Shown: in pieces, positions 1 to 9,953 of the stretch
How the letters are laid out: each line of letters starts with the position of its first letter
How positions within the stretch are numbered: position 1 is the stretch's first letter
NCBI RefSeq assembly: GCF_000379925.1
Contig: NZ_KB904204.1
Coordinates: forward strand, 22,942-86,941
Source: Porphyromonas levii DSM 23370
GTDB taxonomy: Bacteria > Bacteroidota > Bacteroidia > Bacteroidales > Porphyromonadaceae
DNA length: 64,000 bases
Direction: 5' to 3'
The notes under the pieces: model-generated
What the model was told of the DNA's origin: nothing
Databases searched by the model: none
What the model saw: only the letters and a program-made list of their open reading frames with translations
Program-made: the position numbers and the translations under genes

Positions 1-1
1 C

Positions 2-751
2 GAGAGTGTATTCCTAAGTAGCGCCAATAGAGCTACTGGCGCCGTTATAGAGTATGCCAATAAGAGCAATGAATATATAGGGCTTAGGGACGCCAATATT
101 GCCTTGATGGAGCGAGCAGCTCAGCTGGAGATGGAGAATCAGCAATTGAAGTACCAGCTAAAGCGTCTCGAAGTAGACTCTCTCGCATGGCAAAGGCTCT
201 CCACAGATAGTATCATACGCCCTTTTCCATACCACTACGAAGTAGCGCAAGTAGTTGGCACAACCCTCTTCGGTGGTGACAACTATCTGACTATTGATAT
301 TGGATCAAAGGATGGGGTATACAACGACATGGGTGTACTCTCCAATCTAGGTGTGGTAGGTGTAGTCAAAACTACAGGGCAAAAGTACGCCAAGGTTATC
401 CCTTTAGTAAATAGGAACTTCAACCTCAATTGCAAACCCTCACCTCAGAGTCAGTTCGTTGGCACCTTGGCTTGGGATGGCAAAGACCTTGAGCACTCAC
501 TACTCACCAACCTTCCCAAGCATGCCCCTTATAACAAAGGCGATAGTGTAGTGACCAGTGGTTACTCTTCAATATTTCCAGAAGGCTTGTTCGTAGGTAC
601 GGTTGAGGGTGAAGGGGACTCCCCCAACGACAACTTTAGAGCGCTTAGAATAAAGCTAGGAGCTCCATTCGCGACATTGAAGTATATCTATGTGGTACAA
701 AACTTTGAGCGAGAAGAGCGCGAAGAGATAGAGCGCACGGAGAATGAATAA
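2..751 (+). CDS. mreC: MreC, rod shape-determining protein (5' end outside window)
   Basis: The reading frame is open from the first bases of the window, so the gene starts upstream; 249 residues are visible. MreC is a periplasmic, inner-membrane-anchored scaffold of the elongasome that links MreB filaments to PBP2 and RodA. The visible part begins with the end of the membrane-proximal region and a heptad-rich coiled coil (around MERAAQLEMENQQLKYQL), followed by the two beta domains typical of MreC (DIGSKDGVYNDMGVL, VVTSGYSSIFPEGLFVG). An internal ATG at position 104 is not the real start, because the frame continues upstream with the coiled coil. The stop overlaps the mreD start by 8 bp, so the two are translationally coupled. 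The identification rests on motifs and the mreC-mreD-pbp2-rodA order. Confidence 0.95.
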   Translation, partial: ESVFLSSANRATGAVIEYANKSNEYIGLRDANIALMERAAQLEMENQQLKYQLKRLEVDSLAWQRLSTDSIIRPFPYHYEVAQVVGTTLFGGDNYLTIDIGSKDGVYNDMGVLSNLGVVGVVKTTGQKYAKVIPLVNRNFNLNCKPSPQSQFVGTLAWDGKDLEHSLLTNLPKHAPYNKGDSVVTSGYSSIFPEGLFVGTVEGEGDSPNDNFRALRIKLGAPFATLKYIYVVQNFEREEREEIERTENE

Positions 752-1268
752 GTTTTACTTTCGGTTTATAGGACAGAGCGCTCTGCTACTATTCCTCCAG
801 CTTGTAGTGATGAATAACATCCGCCTCTTTGGTCTATTCATCCCTATCATCTACTTGTACCCCCTGCTCTTCCTTCCTTATCAAACACCTCGATGGCTCT
901 GTACAGTATTCGCTGCTATAGCTGGGCTACTCATGGATATGATGATGAATACCACTGGCATCAATATGGCGGCTGCCACACTAGTGGGGTTTATCAGGCA
1001 ACCTCTCCTCTTCTCCCTCACTGAAGAGCAAGAGTTGTATGACCTCACAGCACCCCTTCGTCCATCCATTTACACCCTTAAGCTAGGCAAGTATGTCCTT
1101 TATATGCTTCTATTGGCTTTTATCCATGTCGCTAGCACCATGTTACTCGAAGCCTTTTCCGCCAAGCTTTTCCTCAGGATGCTCCCTCATATCCTCGGGT
1201 CTACCCTTATCACCTTAATTATATACGCCACCTTCGAGGCGCTTTCTAAGCGAAACCACTCAGCATGA
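744..1268 (+). CDS. mreD: MreD, rod shape-determining membrane protein
   Basis: A 174-residue, very hydrophobic protein with about five predicted membrane segments (for example QSALLLFLQLVVMN near the N-terminus and the ILGSTLITLIIYATF segment near the C-terminus). MreD is a poorly conserved integral membrane part of the elongasome. Sequence identity alone would be a weak guide, but length, topology and position between mreC and the class B PBP make the call firm. It overlaps mreC by 8 bp and mrdA by 4 bp (ATGA), which indicates one transcript with coupled translation. Confidence 0.9.
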   Translation: MNKFYFRFIGQSALLLFLQLVVMNNIRLFGLFIPIIYLYPLLFLPYQTPRWLCTVFAAIAGLLMDMMMNTTGINMAAATLVGFIRQPLLFSLTEEQELYDLTAPLRPSIYTLKLGKYVLYMLLLAFIHVASTMLLEAFSAKLFLRMLPHILGSTLITLIIYATFEALSKRNHSA

Positions 1269-3112
1269 ACGGGCTTCAGAAAAATAAGTTCGCTCATCGT
1301 CAGTACGCCTTTGCCTTCGTCGTGGTACTGATAGTGGTAATCTATGCCATCCGTCTATTCAATGTACAGGTTCTTTCTCCCGAGTATCGAATAGCCGCAG
1401 AGGATATTGCTTTCTACCAAAAGACACTATATCCATCGCGCGGTATGATCTATGACCATGAGGGACAGCTCGTAGTATTCAATAACTCTACTGCAGATGT
1501 TCACATCATCTCCCGAGAGGTAAACCCCTTCGATACCCTAGAGTTTTGTAAGATACTTCATATCGCTCCCCAAGAATTAGCCAATCATTTTGATCAAGTA
1601 CGCGACCGCAAAATCAACCGTGGCTATTCTCCCTACACTCCACAGTTACTCATCTCTCAAATTAGCGAAGAAGAGGCGGGGCTACTAGAGGAAAAGCTCT
1701 ACAAGTTCCCAGGCTTTTATGTTGTGCACCGTACCATCCGAGACTATAACTATCCCTCCGCTGGTCTAGTCCTAGGTTATATGGGAGAAGTTAGTCCACG
1801 GGATATTGAGCGAGACCCCTATTACATCCCAGGAGAACAGATTGGCAAGAGCGGCTTGGAATATAGCTATGAGCGCTTTCTCCGAGGGGAGAAGGGTAAG
1901 GAAATCTACATCCGCGATGCCCATGGTAGGGTAAAAGGTCGACGAGACAATAGCGACCTGGAAGAGGAGCTCACATCAGGGCACGACCTCAAGCTAGCGA
2001 TAGATATTGAGCTACAAATGTATGGGGAGCGACTCATGGCGGGTAAAAGAGGAGCGATCGTAATGATTGAACCTAAGTCAGGAGAGATACGTGCGCTCGT
2101 TTCTTCCCCCTACTACGACCCCAAGCTCCTTGTCGGACGTGACAGAGGAAAAAACTTCAAAGCGCTCGAGAGCAACCCCCAGATACCTCTATTCAATAGA
2201 GCTATCATGGGCACCTATCCCCCTGGATCCACCTTTAAGCTAGCTCAAGCAGCGGCTTTTATGCAAGAGGGTGCAGTGACTATCAATGATGCCTACCCCT
2301 GCCATCATGGTTATCCAGTGCTACGGAATAGACCTGCTTGCCACAGCCATCCAAGCCCGATATCTCTAATCCCCGCCATCGCAACGTCGTGCAACTCCTA
2401 CTTCTGCTATGGACTACGTAACTTCTTGGACGATCGTAGTCGATATACCACCACAACACAAGCATTCGAAGCGTGGAAAGGCTATATGGTCAAGATGGGA
2501 TTTGGCTACACCTTAGGGCTAGACCTTCCAGGAGAGAAACGAGGATTCATCCCCAATGCTGAACTGTATAATAAGATATACGGAGAAGGGAGGTGGGGCT
2601 CCTCCACTGTGATATCTATCTCTATCGGTCAAGGAGAAATCCTTGCCACCCCGCTCCAGATCGCTAATCTCGGTGCGCTTATTGCCAATAAAGGGTACTA
2701 CTACACCCCGCACCTCGTGAGCGAAATTGTAGGTTTACCCTCAGACAGTCTCTATGTAGAGCGCCACGAAACTGGCATAGACCCCAACTACTTCGACTAC
2801 ATTGCCCAAGGGATGCGTGGAGCTGTCACTGGCGGAACATGCCGCAATGCCAACCTCCCCGACTTTGCCGTGTGTGGCAAGACAGGTACAGCCGAAAACG
2901 TACATGGCAAAGACCACTCTCTCTTCCTCGGATTTGCCCCACAGGAGGCACCTGAGATAGTCGTGTCGGTGATAGTAGAAAACGGCGGATTCGGTGCCAC
3001 CTACGCCGTTCCTATTGGACGACTCATGATCGACTACTATCTCCACCACCATGAGATCAGTCCAAGCTCTAAAGTGTTCGAAACCTCCATGCTTAATAGT
3101 GTCATATACTGA
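1265..3112 (+). CDS. mrdA: Penicillin-binding protein 2 (class B transpeptidase)
   Basis: A 615-residue DD-transpeptidase of the elongation machinery, cross-linking peptidoglycan in the periplasm with RodA as its glycosyltransferase partner. One N-terminal membrane anchor (residues about 13-31) is followed by the PBP dimerisation/pedestal domain (about 45-225; YPSRGMIYDHEGQLV is the usual opening) and the transpeptidase domain. All three active-site motifs are present: the nucleophile motif STFK at residues 322-325, SCN at 375-377 and KTG at 539-541. Length fits the family. It overlaps mreD by 4 bp, and its TGA shares bases with the rodA ATG. Confidence 0.96.
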   Translation: MNGLQKNKFAHRQYAFAFVVVLIVVIYAIRLFNVQVLSPEYRIAAEDIAFYQKTLYPSRGMIYDHEGQLVVFNNSTADVHIISREVNPFDTLEFCKILHIAPQELANHFDQVRDRKINRGYSPYTPQLLISQISEEEAGLLEEKLYKFPGFYVVHRTIRDYNYPSAGLVLGYMGEVSPRDIERDPYYIPGEQIGKSGLEYSYERFLRGEKGKEIYIRDAHGRVKGRRDNSDLEEELTSGHDLKLAIDIELQMYGERLMAGKRGAIVMIEPKSGEIRALVSSPYYDPKLLVGRDRGKNFKALESNPQIPLFNRAIMGTYPPGSTFKLAQAAAFMQEGAVTINDAYPCHHGYPVLRNRPACHSHPSPISLIPAIATSCNSYFCYGLRNFLDDRSRYTTTTQAFEAWKGYMVKMGFGYTLGLDLPGEKRGFIPNAELYNKIYGEGRWGSSTVISISIGQGEILATPLQIANLGALIANKGYYYTPHLVSEIVGLPSDSLYVERHETGIDPNYFDYIAQGMRGAVTGGTCRNANLPDFAVCGKTGTAENVHGKDHSLFLGFAPQEAPEIVVSVIVENGGFGATYAVPIGRLMIDYYLHHHEISPSSKVFETSMLNSVIY

Positions 3113-4578
3113 TGCCAAAGTATCAAGAACATACCAATAGCCCCAAGCTATTTCAAAGCATAGACTTCCCCATCCTCCTTCTCTACTTAGTGATGGTTGG
3201 AGCAGGATGGATTACTATCTATGCTGCAGGCTATGATCCCGACCTACTAGGTGAGTCACTTGTCATAGATGGACGCCCCAAGTCTCAGCTCCTGTGGATG
3301 GGCATTAGTTTTGTTGCGGCTCTCATGATACTCTTGGTGGAGCCACGGTTTATCCGCAATGCTTCAGCCCCTCTCTATGCTTTCACCATATTACTACTCA
3401 TCGCTACCATATTCTTAGCGCCCAATATCAAAGGCTCCCACTCATGGCTTGTGATTACAGAAACCGTCCGCATACAGCCAGCAGAGTTTACCAAGGTAAC
3501 AACTGCTATGATGCTTGCGCTGTGGTGTTCACGCTATGAGTATGACATTAAGAAGCCTCAAGAATTAATTGTCTCTCTCTCAATCTTCCTCCTCCCCATA
3601 CTTATCATTATCCTTCAGAGCGAGACCGGTTCGGCTCTTGTCTTCATGGCATTCGTTTTGGTGCTCTATCGTGAAGGACTCACGAGTGCTGTACCTTTCT
3701 TTGGCATACTGCTGGTTACCCTATTTGTCGTTACCCTTCGATTCGAGTCAGTCCTATGGGGTATTACACCCGCAGGTCGCCTGCTCACCTACCTGATTAT
3801 CTATATCGCCACAGTACTATCCATCAAGGGGTATAGCCAGTCTCATACTCGGCACCTGCTGCCTACACTAGCCATACTTCCTGGAGTTATGCTTATCGCA
3901 GCACTCATCAATATTTTCACGCCAGTCAATTATGCTTACCCAGCGCTCATTTCTCTTATAGCACTACTCACACTAACAGTAGTACAAGGCATCCAACGCA
4001 AAGGCAAATACCTCATACCTATTGCAATAGGTGCCATAATGAGCTTATCTCTTACCGCCGGTGTCGAATACTTCTTTGATGAAGTACTACAGCCTCACCA
4101 ACAAACACGTATCCTCGTATCGCTAGGACTAAAAGACGACCCCTCAGGTGCAGGCTACAATGTTCGCCAGAGCTTAATAGCCATAGGCTCAGGTGGAACT
4201 ACGGGCAAAGGATTTCTCCAAGGAACACAGACCAAGCTCTCCTTCGTCCCAGAGCAGGATACCGACTTTATCTTCTGTACCATAGGCGAGGAACAAGGCT
4301 TTATCGGAAGCATCGTATTATTGTCTCTTTTTTTGGTACTCATCCTAAGGATTATCTATATCTCAGAACGACAAGTATACACTTACGTTCGGATTTACGG
4401 CTACAGTGTTGCGAGCATTCTCCTTTTTCACCTTATCATCAATATCGGCATGGTTATCGGATTGGTACCAGTAATTGGTATCCCTCTTCCATTCTTTAGC
4501 TACGGAGGCTCCTCTCTCCTGAGCTTTACCATCCTTCTTTTCATACTTCTTCGTTTAGATAGTCGGAAAAACGACTAA
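3112..4578 (+). CDS. rodA: RodA, peptidoglycan glycosyltransferase (SEDS family)
   Basis: A 488-residue polytopic SEDS protein that polymerises lipid II for cell elongation with PBP2. SEDS hallmarks are visible: the segment with WLVITETVRIQPAEFTK early on, and the C-terminal FIFCTIGEEQGFIGSI and PFFSYGGSSLLSF motifs. It is more than 100 residues longer than E. coli RodA; the extra length lies in the central hydrophobic part (about residues 190-320), a form common in Bacteroidota. It is the last gene of the mre operon. No clear intrinsic terminator follows before the tRNA promoter. Confidence 0.95.
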   Translation: MPKYQEHTNSPKLFQSIDFPILLLYLVMVGAGWITIYAAGYDPDLLGESLVIDGRPKSQLLWMGISFVAALMILLVEPRFIRNASAPLYAFTILLLIATIFLAPNIKGSHSWLVITETVRIQPAEFTKVTTAMMLALWCSRYEYDIKKPQELIVSLSIFLLPILIIILQSETGSALVFMAFVLVLYREGLTSAVPFFGILLVTLFVVTLRFESVLWGITPAGRLLTYLIIYIATVLSIKGYSQSHTRHLLPTLAILPGVMLIAALINIFTPVNYAYPALISLIALLTLTVVQGIQRKGKYLIPIAIGAIMSLSLTAGVEYFFDEVLQPHQQTRILVSLGLKDDPSGAGYNVRQSLIAIGSGGTTGKGFLQGTQTKLSFVPEQDTDFIFCTIGEEQGFIGSIVLLSLFLVLILRIIYISERQVYTYVRIYGYSVASILLFHLIINIGMVIGLVPVIGIPLPFFSYGGSSLLSFTILLFILLRLDSRKND

Positions 4579-4755
4579 TGACACACATTAGTTAGCTAAG
4601 GTAATCAGATACCTGTAACCAATCAGTCAATTATAGGGAAAAGTTGGCTACAAAAGAAAAATATTTTTGCTTGTATATATTACTGATATATAGACCTATA
4701 AGGCAATACCTGATAATAATACCACAATACCGAGTAAAAATAGGGCGCTAAAAAA

Positions 4756-4786
4756 TTTGGTAATTAAAAATATTGTGGTACCTTTG
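4756..4786 (+). promoter_or_regulatory. Promoter of tRNA-Phe
   Basis: A textbook Bacteroidota promoter: TTTG (4756-4759), a 19-bp spacer, then TACCTTTG (4779-4786), which fits TAnnTTTG. Transcription would start near 4793, about 37 nt before the mature tRNA end. Confidence 0.75.
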
Positions 4787-4829
4787 CGGAGCAAAACTGA
4801 AACAAGTAAGTGATGCAAACAAGAAAGTT

Positions 4830-4902
4830 GGTGCCATAGCTCAGTTGGTAGAGCAAAGGACTGAAAATCCTTGTGTCCCCGGTTCGATTCCTGGTGGCAC
4901 CA
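4830..4902 (+). tRNA. tRNA-Phe (GAA)
   Basis: A 73-nt tRNA with a 7-bp acceptor stem GGTGCCA/TGGCACC (4830-4836 with 4895-4901) and discriminator A at 4902. The D arm is GCTCAGTTGGTAGAGC. The anticodon loop CTGAAAA gives anticodon GAA, and the T arm contains GGTTCGATTCC. CCA is not encoded and must be added after transcription. It stands alone between its own promoter and terminator. Confidence 0.98.
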
Positions 4903-4914
4903 CTCCCTCCCCCC

Positions 4915-4962
4915 GAAGGCTCGTTGATCTTCAATACTTGAAGACACGAGCCTTCATTTTAT
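4915..4962 (+). terminator. Terminator after tRNA-Phe
   Basis: Stem GAAGGCTCGT (4915-4924) pairs with ACGAGCCTTC (4946-4955). A second inner stem CTTCAA/TTGAAG lies in the loop, and ATTTTAT follows. Confidence 0.75.
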
Positions 4963-5114
4963 CTAATCCTATGAGCTCTTACCACCTAGCCTATAAAACC
5001 TCTCATCTGTGTATTTCTCAATTCTTTTAGCATAGTATCGAATCCATTTAATAGATATTATCTTTTAGCGAAGTTGGATTCGTCCACGAATTAAGGCAGT
5101 ATGAGTTTTTTCCT

Positions 5115-5122
5115 TATATTTG
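5115..5122 (+). promoter_or_regulatory. -7 box upstream of the barrel protein gene
   Basis: TATATTTG at 5115-5122 fits TAnnTTTG and lies 30 bp before the ATG at 5152. No good TTTG is seen at -33. Confidence 0.45.
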
Positions 5123-5151
5123 CAGGTGATTTCTATCAAGAATAATAGATA

Positions 5152-6483
5152 ATGATAATACGTATGCATAAAAATAGGAGAAGACTACTGACACTGACTC
5201 TCTCGGTAGCAACACTACTGGTAGCAGGAAGTGGATTCCAAGCTGCAGCTCAGGGTGTAGAGTCTACACCACTCACCAGACTTGGGTACGGTAATCTATC
5301 TAACACCTCACCAGTCGCATGGAGAGGAATGGGTGGTGTAGGTATCGGTATGAGTAGCCCTAAAGTAATCAATCTACAAAACCCTGCAGCATACGGTGCT
5401 ACAGACTCCCTCTCCTTCATTATGGATATAGGAGCATCGGCTATTTGGGGGCACTACACAGACCAGACAGGCTCCAAGAATGCGCTCCTAGGTGGACTAG
5501 ACTACCTCGCCCTACAATTCCCGCTCTACAAAGATAGGATTGCGGTAAGCGCAGGTGTGGTACCATTCTCAAGCGTAGGTTATAGCCTTATCAGTGATGT
5601 CACCATTGATGGTAGGGAAAATGCCAACCTGATGCGCCAAACTTTTACAGGCAAAGGTTCTCTACAGTCATTTTACCTAGGATTAGGAGCCAGAGTAGCA
5701 GGAGGATTGTACCTCGGAGCCAATGTGAAGTACCACTTCGGCAGGCTCACGCATACGGTGCACCTACAACCAAGCGCTCAAGTGCTATCACAGGACTTTC
5801 AGAGCTATAGTATCCGCCTTGATAACTGGGGTATGGACTTAGGGGCACAATATAAGTTCAATCTCCCCACCAAGCAAAAAGACCAGGTAACAATAGGTAT
5901 CACCTACTCTCCTCAGATCAAGCTCACCCCGGAGCTTACCTCTTTCGTCAATCGTAACTACGGCTCCACAAATAAGCCCGATATTTCTAGCGACACACTC
6001 AGGTTCGCATCAGCTATGCCACATAAGATTGGCTTTGGTGTAGCGTGGGACATTCCTGAGAAGATGACACTAGCAGCAGATTTCGAGGCTCAGCTATGGG
6101 GCTCCAAGGGCATTGCTAACCCATTTGCTGGGGATGGTGTTGCGCTAAAGAATAGCTATAGAGGAGCTCTAGGTGTAGAGTTCACCCCAGACAACTACTC
6201 ACGCAGGTACTATCAGAGGATGTACTACCGTGCTGGTATCAACTACCGCAATTCATACCTCGATATTCCAAGTGTGGGACAGTTACACACTGTCGGAGCT
6301 TCCTTTGGTATCGGTATGCCAGTCAATCTATTTACTAGCGATAGAAGTTCGCTCGTCAATCTCACCCTAGAGTACAATAGAGGTTTTTCCACAATACAGA
6401 AGAACTTCTCTCAGGATATGCTGAAGCTATCTATTAGCCTCAACTTTAATGAAACGTGGTTCAGAAAACTAAAAATCTATTAA
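5152..6483 (+). CDS. Outer membrane beta-barrel protein, conserved in Bacteroidota
   Basis: A 443-residue protein with a signal peptide (hydrophobic run about residues 13-30, likely cleavage after FQAAA). The mature part alternates short amphipathic strands and turns, with many aromatic strand ends, as in OmpP1/FadL-like or related outer membrane barrels. The N-terminal LTRLGYGNLSN...RGMGGVGIGMSSPKVINLQNPAA pattern is shared with a widespread Bacteroidota family whose substrate I do not know. Three genes downstream is lptC, so an envelope role is plausible. An alternative start at 5164 would shorten the protein by four residues. Confidence 0.75.
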   Translation: MIIRMHKNRRRLLTLTLSVATLLVAGSGFQAAAQGVESTPLTRLGYGNLSNTSPVAWRGMGGVGIGMSSPKVINLQNPAAYGATDSLSFIMDIGASAIWGHYTDQTGSKNALLGGLDYLALQFPLYKDRIAVSAGVVPFSSVGYSLISDVTIDGRENANLMRQTFTGKGSLQSFYLGLGARVAGGLYLGANVKYHFGRLTHTVHLQPSAQVLSQDFQSYSIRLDNWGMDLGAQYKFNLPTKQKDQVTIGITYSPQIKLTPELTSFVNRNYGSTNKPDISSDTLRFASAMPHKIGFGVAWDIPEKMTLAADFEAQLWGSKGIANPFAGDGVALKNSYRGALGVEFTPDNYSRRYYQRMYYRAGINYRNSYLDIPSVGQLHTVGASFGIGMPVNLFTSDRSSLVNLTLEYNRGFSTIQKNFSQDMLKLSISLNFNETWFRKLKIY

Positions 6484-6585
6484 GAGACTAAACCGACTGC
6501 TACGAGTGTAATCACAGAGATATAAAGCTAACAATTAGTGGTCGGCTTATAGAACAGGAATATATAATTATAAAGGAATAAGACA

Positions 6586-7962
6586 ATGAAGAAAGGACTT
6601 TTACTACTATCGGCTCTAATGTTGAGCCTGTTCTCACTAGTTAAGGTGAGTGCACAGACAGGAGTAGCATCTGGAACTCCCTTTGGTCACGGCAACGACA
6701 GTATTCAGTGCCGTAGAAACATTACTTTCTACAAGACCTATCACCAGAGCCAAAACTTTAAGGACGCATACGACTTCTGGAAGAAGGTATATGACAATTG
6801 CCCTGCAGCAAGCAAGGACACCTATATCATAGGTAAGGAACTACTTAATTGGAAGGTAGAGCAGGCTAAGACCCCTGAAGAGAAGGTCAAGTTTGTAGAC
6901 CTTCTTATGGAGATGTACGATACCCGTATCAAGTACTTCGGTGATGATGAGAATGCGGGTAAAGACTTTATCCTAGGCGATAAAGTATCTGACTACATGC
7001 GTCACATGGGCAATGAGTCTGACTACAACAAAATCTATAGCTGGCTAGAGCCAGTAGTTAAGGAGCTAGGTGTAAATACCGACCCTCTAGCACTATCACT
7101 ATTTGATTACGCTTCTATGGCAAGGATGATTATGGATCCTAGTCTCAAGCAGCAGTATATCAATGAGCACCTCATGGTAGATGGTTACTATGACCAAAAG
7201 ATTAAGGAGCTTCAAGCAGCAGGCAACGAGAAGGCTGTAGCAGCCTACCAGGGATACAAGGAAGGTAGCCAAGCTATGTTTGCACAGAGTGGCGCCGCTA
7301 GCTGTGATGTAATGGAGAAGGTATATGGTCCACTAGTAGAGTCAAAGAAGAGCGACAAGGAGTGGCTATCAAAGACCGTAGCACTTCTACAGTCTGTTGG
7401 CTGTATCGAGAGCAACGTATACTTTACTATGTCTGAGCACCTTTTCAACCTTGAGCCTACTGCAGATGCTGCTACAGGTATTGCGAATAAGGCATACAAG
7501 GAAGGCAATTATAGCCGTGCTCGCGAGTACTACGAGAAGGCTATTGACCTGAGCACCGACAACAATAAGAAGGGAGAAATCTACTACATGCTAGCAGTAA
7601 TGAGCCAGAAGCAGGGTAGCTTCGGCACTGCACGCAACTACGCTAACCAGGCTATGAGCCTCAAAAGCAACTTCGGTGCGCCAATGCTTCTTATTGCCAG
7701 TATGTACGCTTCATCTGCAAAGAGCATCTACCCTGATGACCCTATCAAGCAGAGAATTGTGTACTGCCTAGCAGTAGATAAGGCACAACGTGCTAAGGCT
7801 ATTGATAGCAGCGTAGCTGGTCAGGCCAATCAATTGATCAATAGCTTCAGCCAGTACTACCCAGCAAAGGAGGATGTATTTATGCACCCAGATCTTTCAG
7901 AGGGAGCATCCTTCACCGTAGGTGGATGGATTGGAGAAGCTACTACTATCCGGACTAAGTAA
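6586..7962 (+). CDS. TPR-repeat periplasmic protein
   Basis: A 458-residue protein with a clear signal peptide (MKKGLLLLSALMLSLFSLVKVSAQ). About residues 295-370 form tetratricopeptide repeats, for example NKAYKEGNYSRAREYYEKAI and the next unit beginning MLAVMSQKQGSFGTARNYA. The N-terminal half is helical, with CRRN and a second Cys in DNCP. TPR domains mediate protein contacts; the partner here is unknown. It precedes lptC by 36 bp, and this order suggests an envelope assembly role, which is inference only. Codon use looks like that of a well expressed gene (frequent aag, gta, cta). Confidence 0.8.
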   Translation: MKKGLLLLSALMLSLFSLVKVSAQTGVASGTPFGHGNDSIQCRRNITFYKTYHQSQNFKDAYDFWKKVYDNCPAASKDTYIIGKELLNWKVEQAKTPEEKVKFVDLLMEMYDTRIKYFGDDENAGKDFILGDKVSDYMRHMGNESDYNKIYSWLEPVVKELGVNTDPLALSLFDYASMARMIMDPSLKQQYINEHLMVDGYYDQKIKELQAAGNEKAVAAYQGYKEGSQAMFAQSGAASCDVMEKVYGPLVESKKSDKEWLSKTVALLQSVGCIESNVYFTMSEHLFNLEPTADAATGIANKAYKEGNYSRAREYYEKAIDLSTDNNKKGEIYYMLAVMSQKQGSFGTARNYANQAMSLKSNFGAPMLLIASMYASSAKSIYPDDPIKQRIVYCLAVDKAQRAKAIDSSVAGQANQLINSFSQYYPAKEDVFMHPDLSEGASFTVGGWIGEATTIRTK

Positions 7963-7998
7963 GTTAGATTAACTAATTACTCTTTCCCCCTATGCGGG

Positions 7999-8685
7999 GT
8001 GAAGGATATGAGTGATAAATCGTCACGACATATAATAAGTAAGATGCTAGCACAGCCCACTTTGTGGGTCTGTGCTGGCATCTTTTTGTATATCACAGCT
8101 GCACTATCGGCTTGTGGTGGTAAAAAGAGCGACACCATTCTCGCAGATGTTGACTCCCTTTCCTACTCCTCGATTACTCGTGATGTCTCCTCTCTAATAT
8201 CCGATAGCGGCATCACCAAGTATAAACTCGAGGCGCCCATCTGGTATACTTACGATAATCCAGAACCCTATTGGTATTTCCCAGAAGGGATGTACGTAGA
8301 GCAGTTCGACACCCTATTTACGACACAAGCCTCTATCAAAGCCGATACAGCCTATTATTACCAGGCAAAGAAGCTCTGGCAATTGGTCGGCAACGTAGAA
8401 GTACTCAATAGAGAAGGAGGTCGCTTCTTTGGCAATTCTCTCTATTGGGACGAACAACTACAGGAAGTATATTCGCACGAACACACCCTTATCATACCGA
8501 AGCCAGGACAGCTTATAGAGAGCAAGTACGGCTTCCGTAGCAATCAATCTATGACCCGATACGAGCTCTATTCGTCATTCGGTCATGTGGATGTCGAAGA
8601 CCACCCAATGGCACCAGCCGACTCCACCTCAACGGCATCTGGGACAGCGCCCGACACTCTTAGCTTAGCCCCAGCTGCCATTTAA
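7999..8685 (+). CDS. lptC: LptC-like LPS export protein
   Basis: A 228-residue LptC/OstA-type protein: one N-terminal membrane segment or lipoprotein signal (ending LSACG, with a possible lipobox Cys at about residue 40), then a short beta-jellyroll. The motifs ITKYKLEAPIW, FDTLFTTQASIKADTAYYY and LVGNVEV are the usual LptC core. LptC hands LPS from the LptBFG transporter to the periplasmic bridge. The first codon at 7999 is GTG; an ATG at 8008 is an equally good start and gives 225 residues. It is 10 bp before the CorC-type gene. Confidence 0.85.
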   Translation: MKDMSDKSSRHIISKMLAQPTLWVCAGIFLYITAALSACGGKKSDTILADVDSLSYSSITRDVSSLISDSGITKYKLEAPIWYTYDNPEPYWYFPEGMYVEQFDTLFTTQASIKADTAYYYQAKKLWQLVGNVEVLNREGGRFFGNSLYWDEQLQEVYSHEHTLIIPKPGQLIESKYGFRSNQSMTRYELYSSFGHVDVEDHPMAPADSTSTASGTAPDTLSLAPAAI

Positions 8686-8694
8686 TAATACCCT

Positions 8695-9948
8695 ATGATA
8701 TACCTCGGAATACTCATCTGTATCCTGCTCTCTGGCTTCTTTAGTATGTCGGAGATTAGCTTCGTATCTGCCGACCGCCTGCAAGTGGAGCTCGATAAAA
8801 ATAGAGGCAATGCACTCTCTCGCATCGCAACACACTTCTATAAGAACGGTGGTCGCTTCATCACCACTGCCCTCGTCGGGAATAATATCGTGAATGTGGT
8901 CTATGGACTACTCGTAGCCATGTTACTAGAGAATCCGCTGAAGGCTTTCCTACATAGCGACTTCCTTGTGGTCTTGATACAAACCATTATCTCTACCGCA
9001 CTAGTCATCGTATTCTCAGAGTATATACCAAAGGCCATAGGTCAGATGAAACCCAATATAACTGTTCGCATCATCACTTTTCCCTTCTTCATCATCTACA
9101 TCTTACTATTTCCGATTACTCTTCTGGTATCTTGGATAAGTAAACTAATTTTTAAGCTCTTTGGCGTAAAGAACGAAGACGACACAGTACAACCTCTCTC
9201 CAAGATAGACCTAGACTACTTTATTGAGAGTAATGTAACACAAGACAGCAAGTCGGAAGAGGCTAGAATACTACAAAATGCACTCGAGTTTGCCGACATT
9301 AAAGTACGCGACTGCTTGGTGCCACGTAATGAGATAGTTGCAGTAGACTACGATATTCCGCGTGAAGAACTGACAGAACTATTCGACCGCACAGGCTTCT
9401 CCAAACTCCCAGTATACAAAGAAGACATAGATGATATTATCGGTTATATCCACAGTATCGAAATGTTTCGCCTAGGTAGCGAGGACGACTGGAAAGGTCG
9501 CATCCTACCTACTATATTTATCCCTGAGTCTCTTCCTGCCGAGAACGCACTAAAACAACTCATGCAAAAGAAACGGAGTGTAGCCATCGTAGTAGATGAG
9601 CTAGGAGGTACAGCTGGGATGCTCACCCTTGAGGACATCGTGGAGGAAATCTTTGGAGACATTGAAGATGAGCACGACACCAAGCGTATTGCTATGCGCA
9701 AAGTAGGTGATAACGAATACATCATATCGGGACGCGCCGAGGTCGACACCCTCAATGAAGAGTTTGATCTCGAGATTCCTGAAGACGAAGAATATCAGAC
9801 CCTAGCCGGATTTATCCTACACCATAGTCAGGAGATACCCCATGCAGGAGAAGAATTCAATATCCCACCCTTCTTCCAAGTACAAGTAATGAGGGCTACG
9901 GGCAATAAGATAACACTAGTAAGACTAAGGAAAATTGAACATATATAG
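8695..9948 (+). CDS. CorC/HlyC-family membrane protein (CNNM + CBS)
   Basis: A 417-residue protein with an N-terminal DUF21/CNNM membrane domain (about residues 1-175, three to four membrane segments; start [20 protein letters not shown]). A CBS pair follows (about 195-325; [31 protein letters not shown]), then a C-terminal CorC_HlyC domain (about 340-415). Members transport or regulate Mg2+/Co2+ efflux; some Bacteroidota relatives are called GldE. It sits 10 bp after lptC and 5 bp before aspS, so it is probably cotranscribed. Confidence 0.88.
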   Translation: MIYLGILICILLSGFFSMSEISFVSADRLQVELDKNRGNALSRIATHFYKNGGRFITTALVGNNIVNVVYGLLVAMLLENPLKAFLHSDFLVVLIQTIISTALVIVFSEYIPKAIGQMKPNITVRIITFPFFIIYILLFPITLLVSWISKLIFKLFGVKNEDDTVQPLSKIDLDYFIESNVTQDSKSEEARILQNALEFADIKVRDCLVPRNEIVAVDYDIPREELTELFDRTGFSKLPVYKEDIDDIIGYIHSIEMFRLGSEDDWKGRILPTIFIPESLPAENALKQLMQKKRSVAIVVDELGGTAGMLTLEDIVEEIFGDIEDEHDTKRIAMRKVGDNEYIISGRAEVDTLNEEFDLEIPEDEEYQTLAGFILHHSQEIPHAGEEFNIPPFFQVQVMRATGNKITLVRLRKIEHI

Positions 9949-9953
9949 AGAGT

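Noticed and set aside
5039..5082. Inverted repeat CGAATCCA/TGGATTCG
   Set aside because: Eight-base arms with a 28-nt spacer, no T-run and no gene end close by; could be chance.
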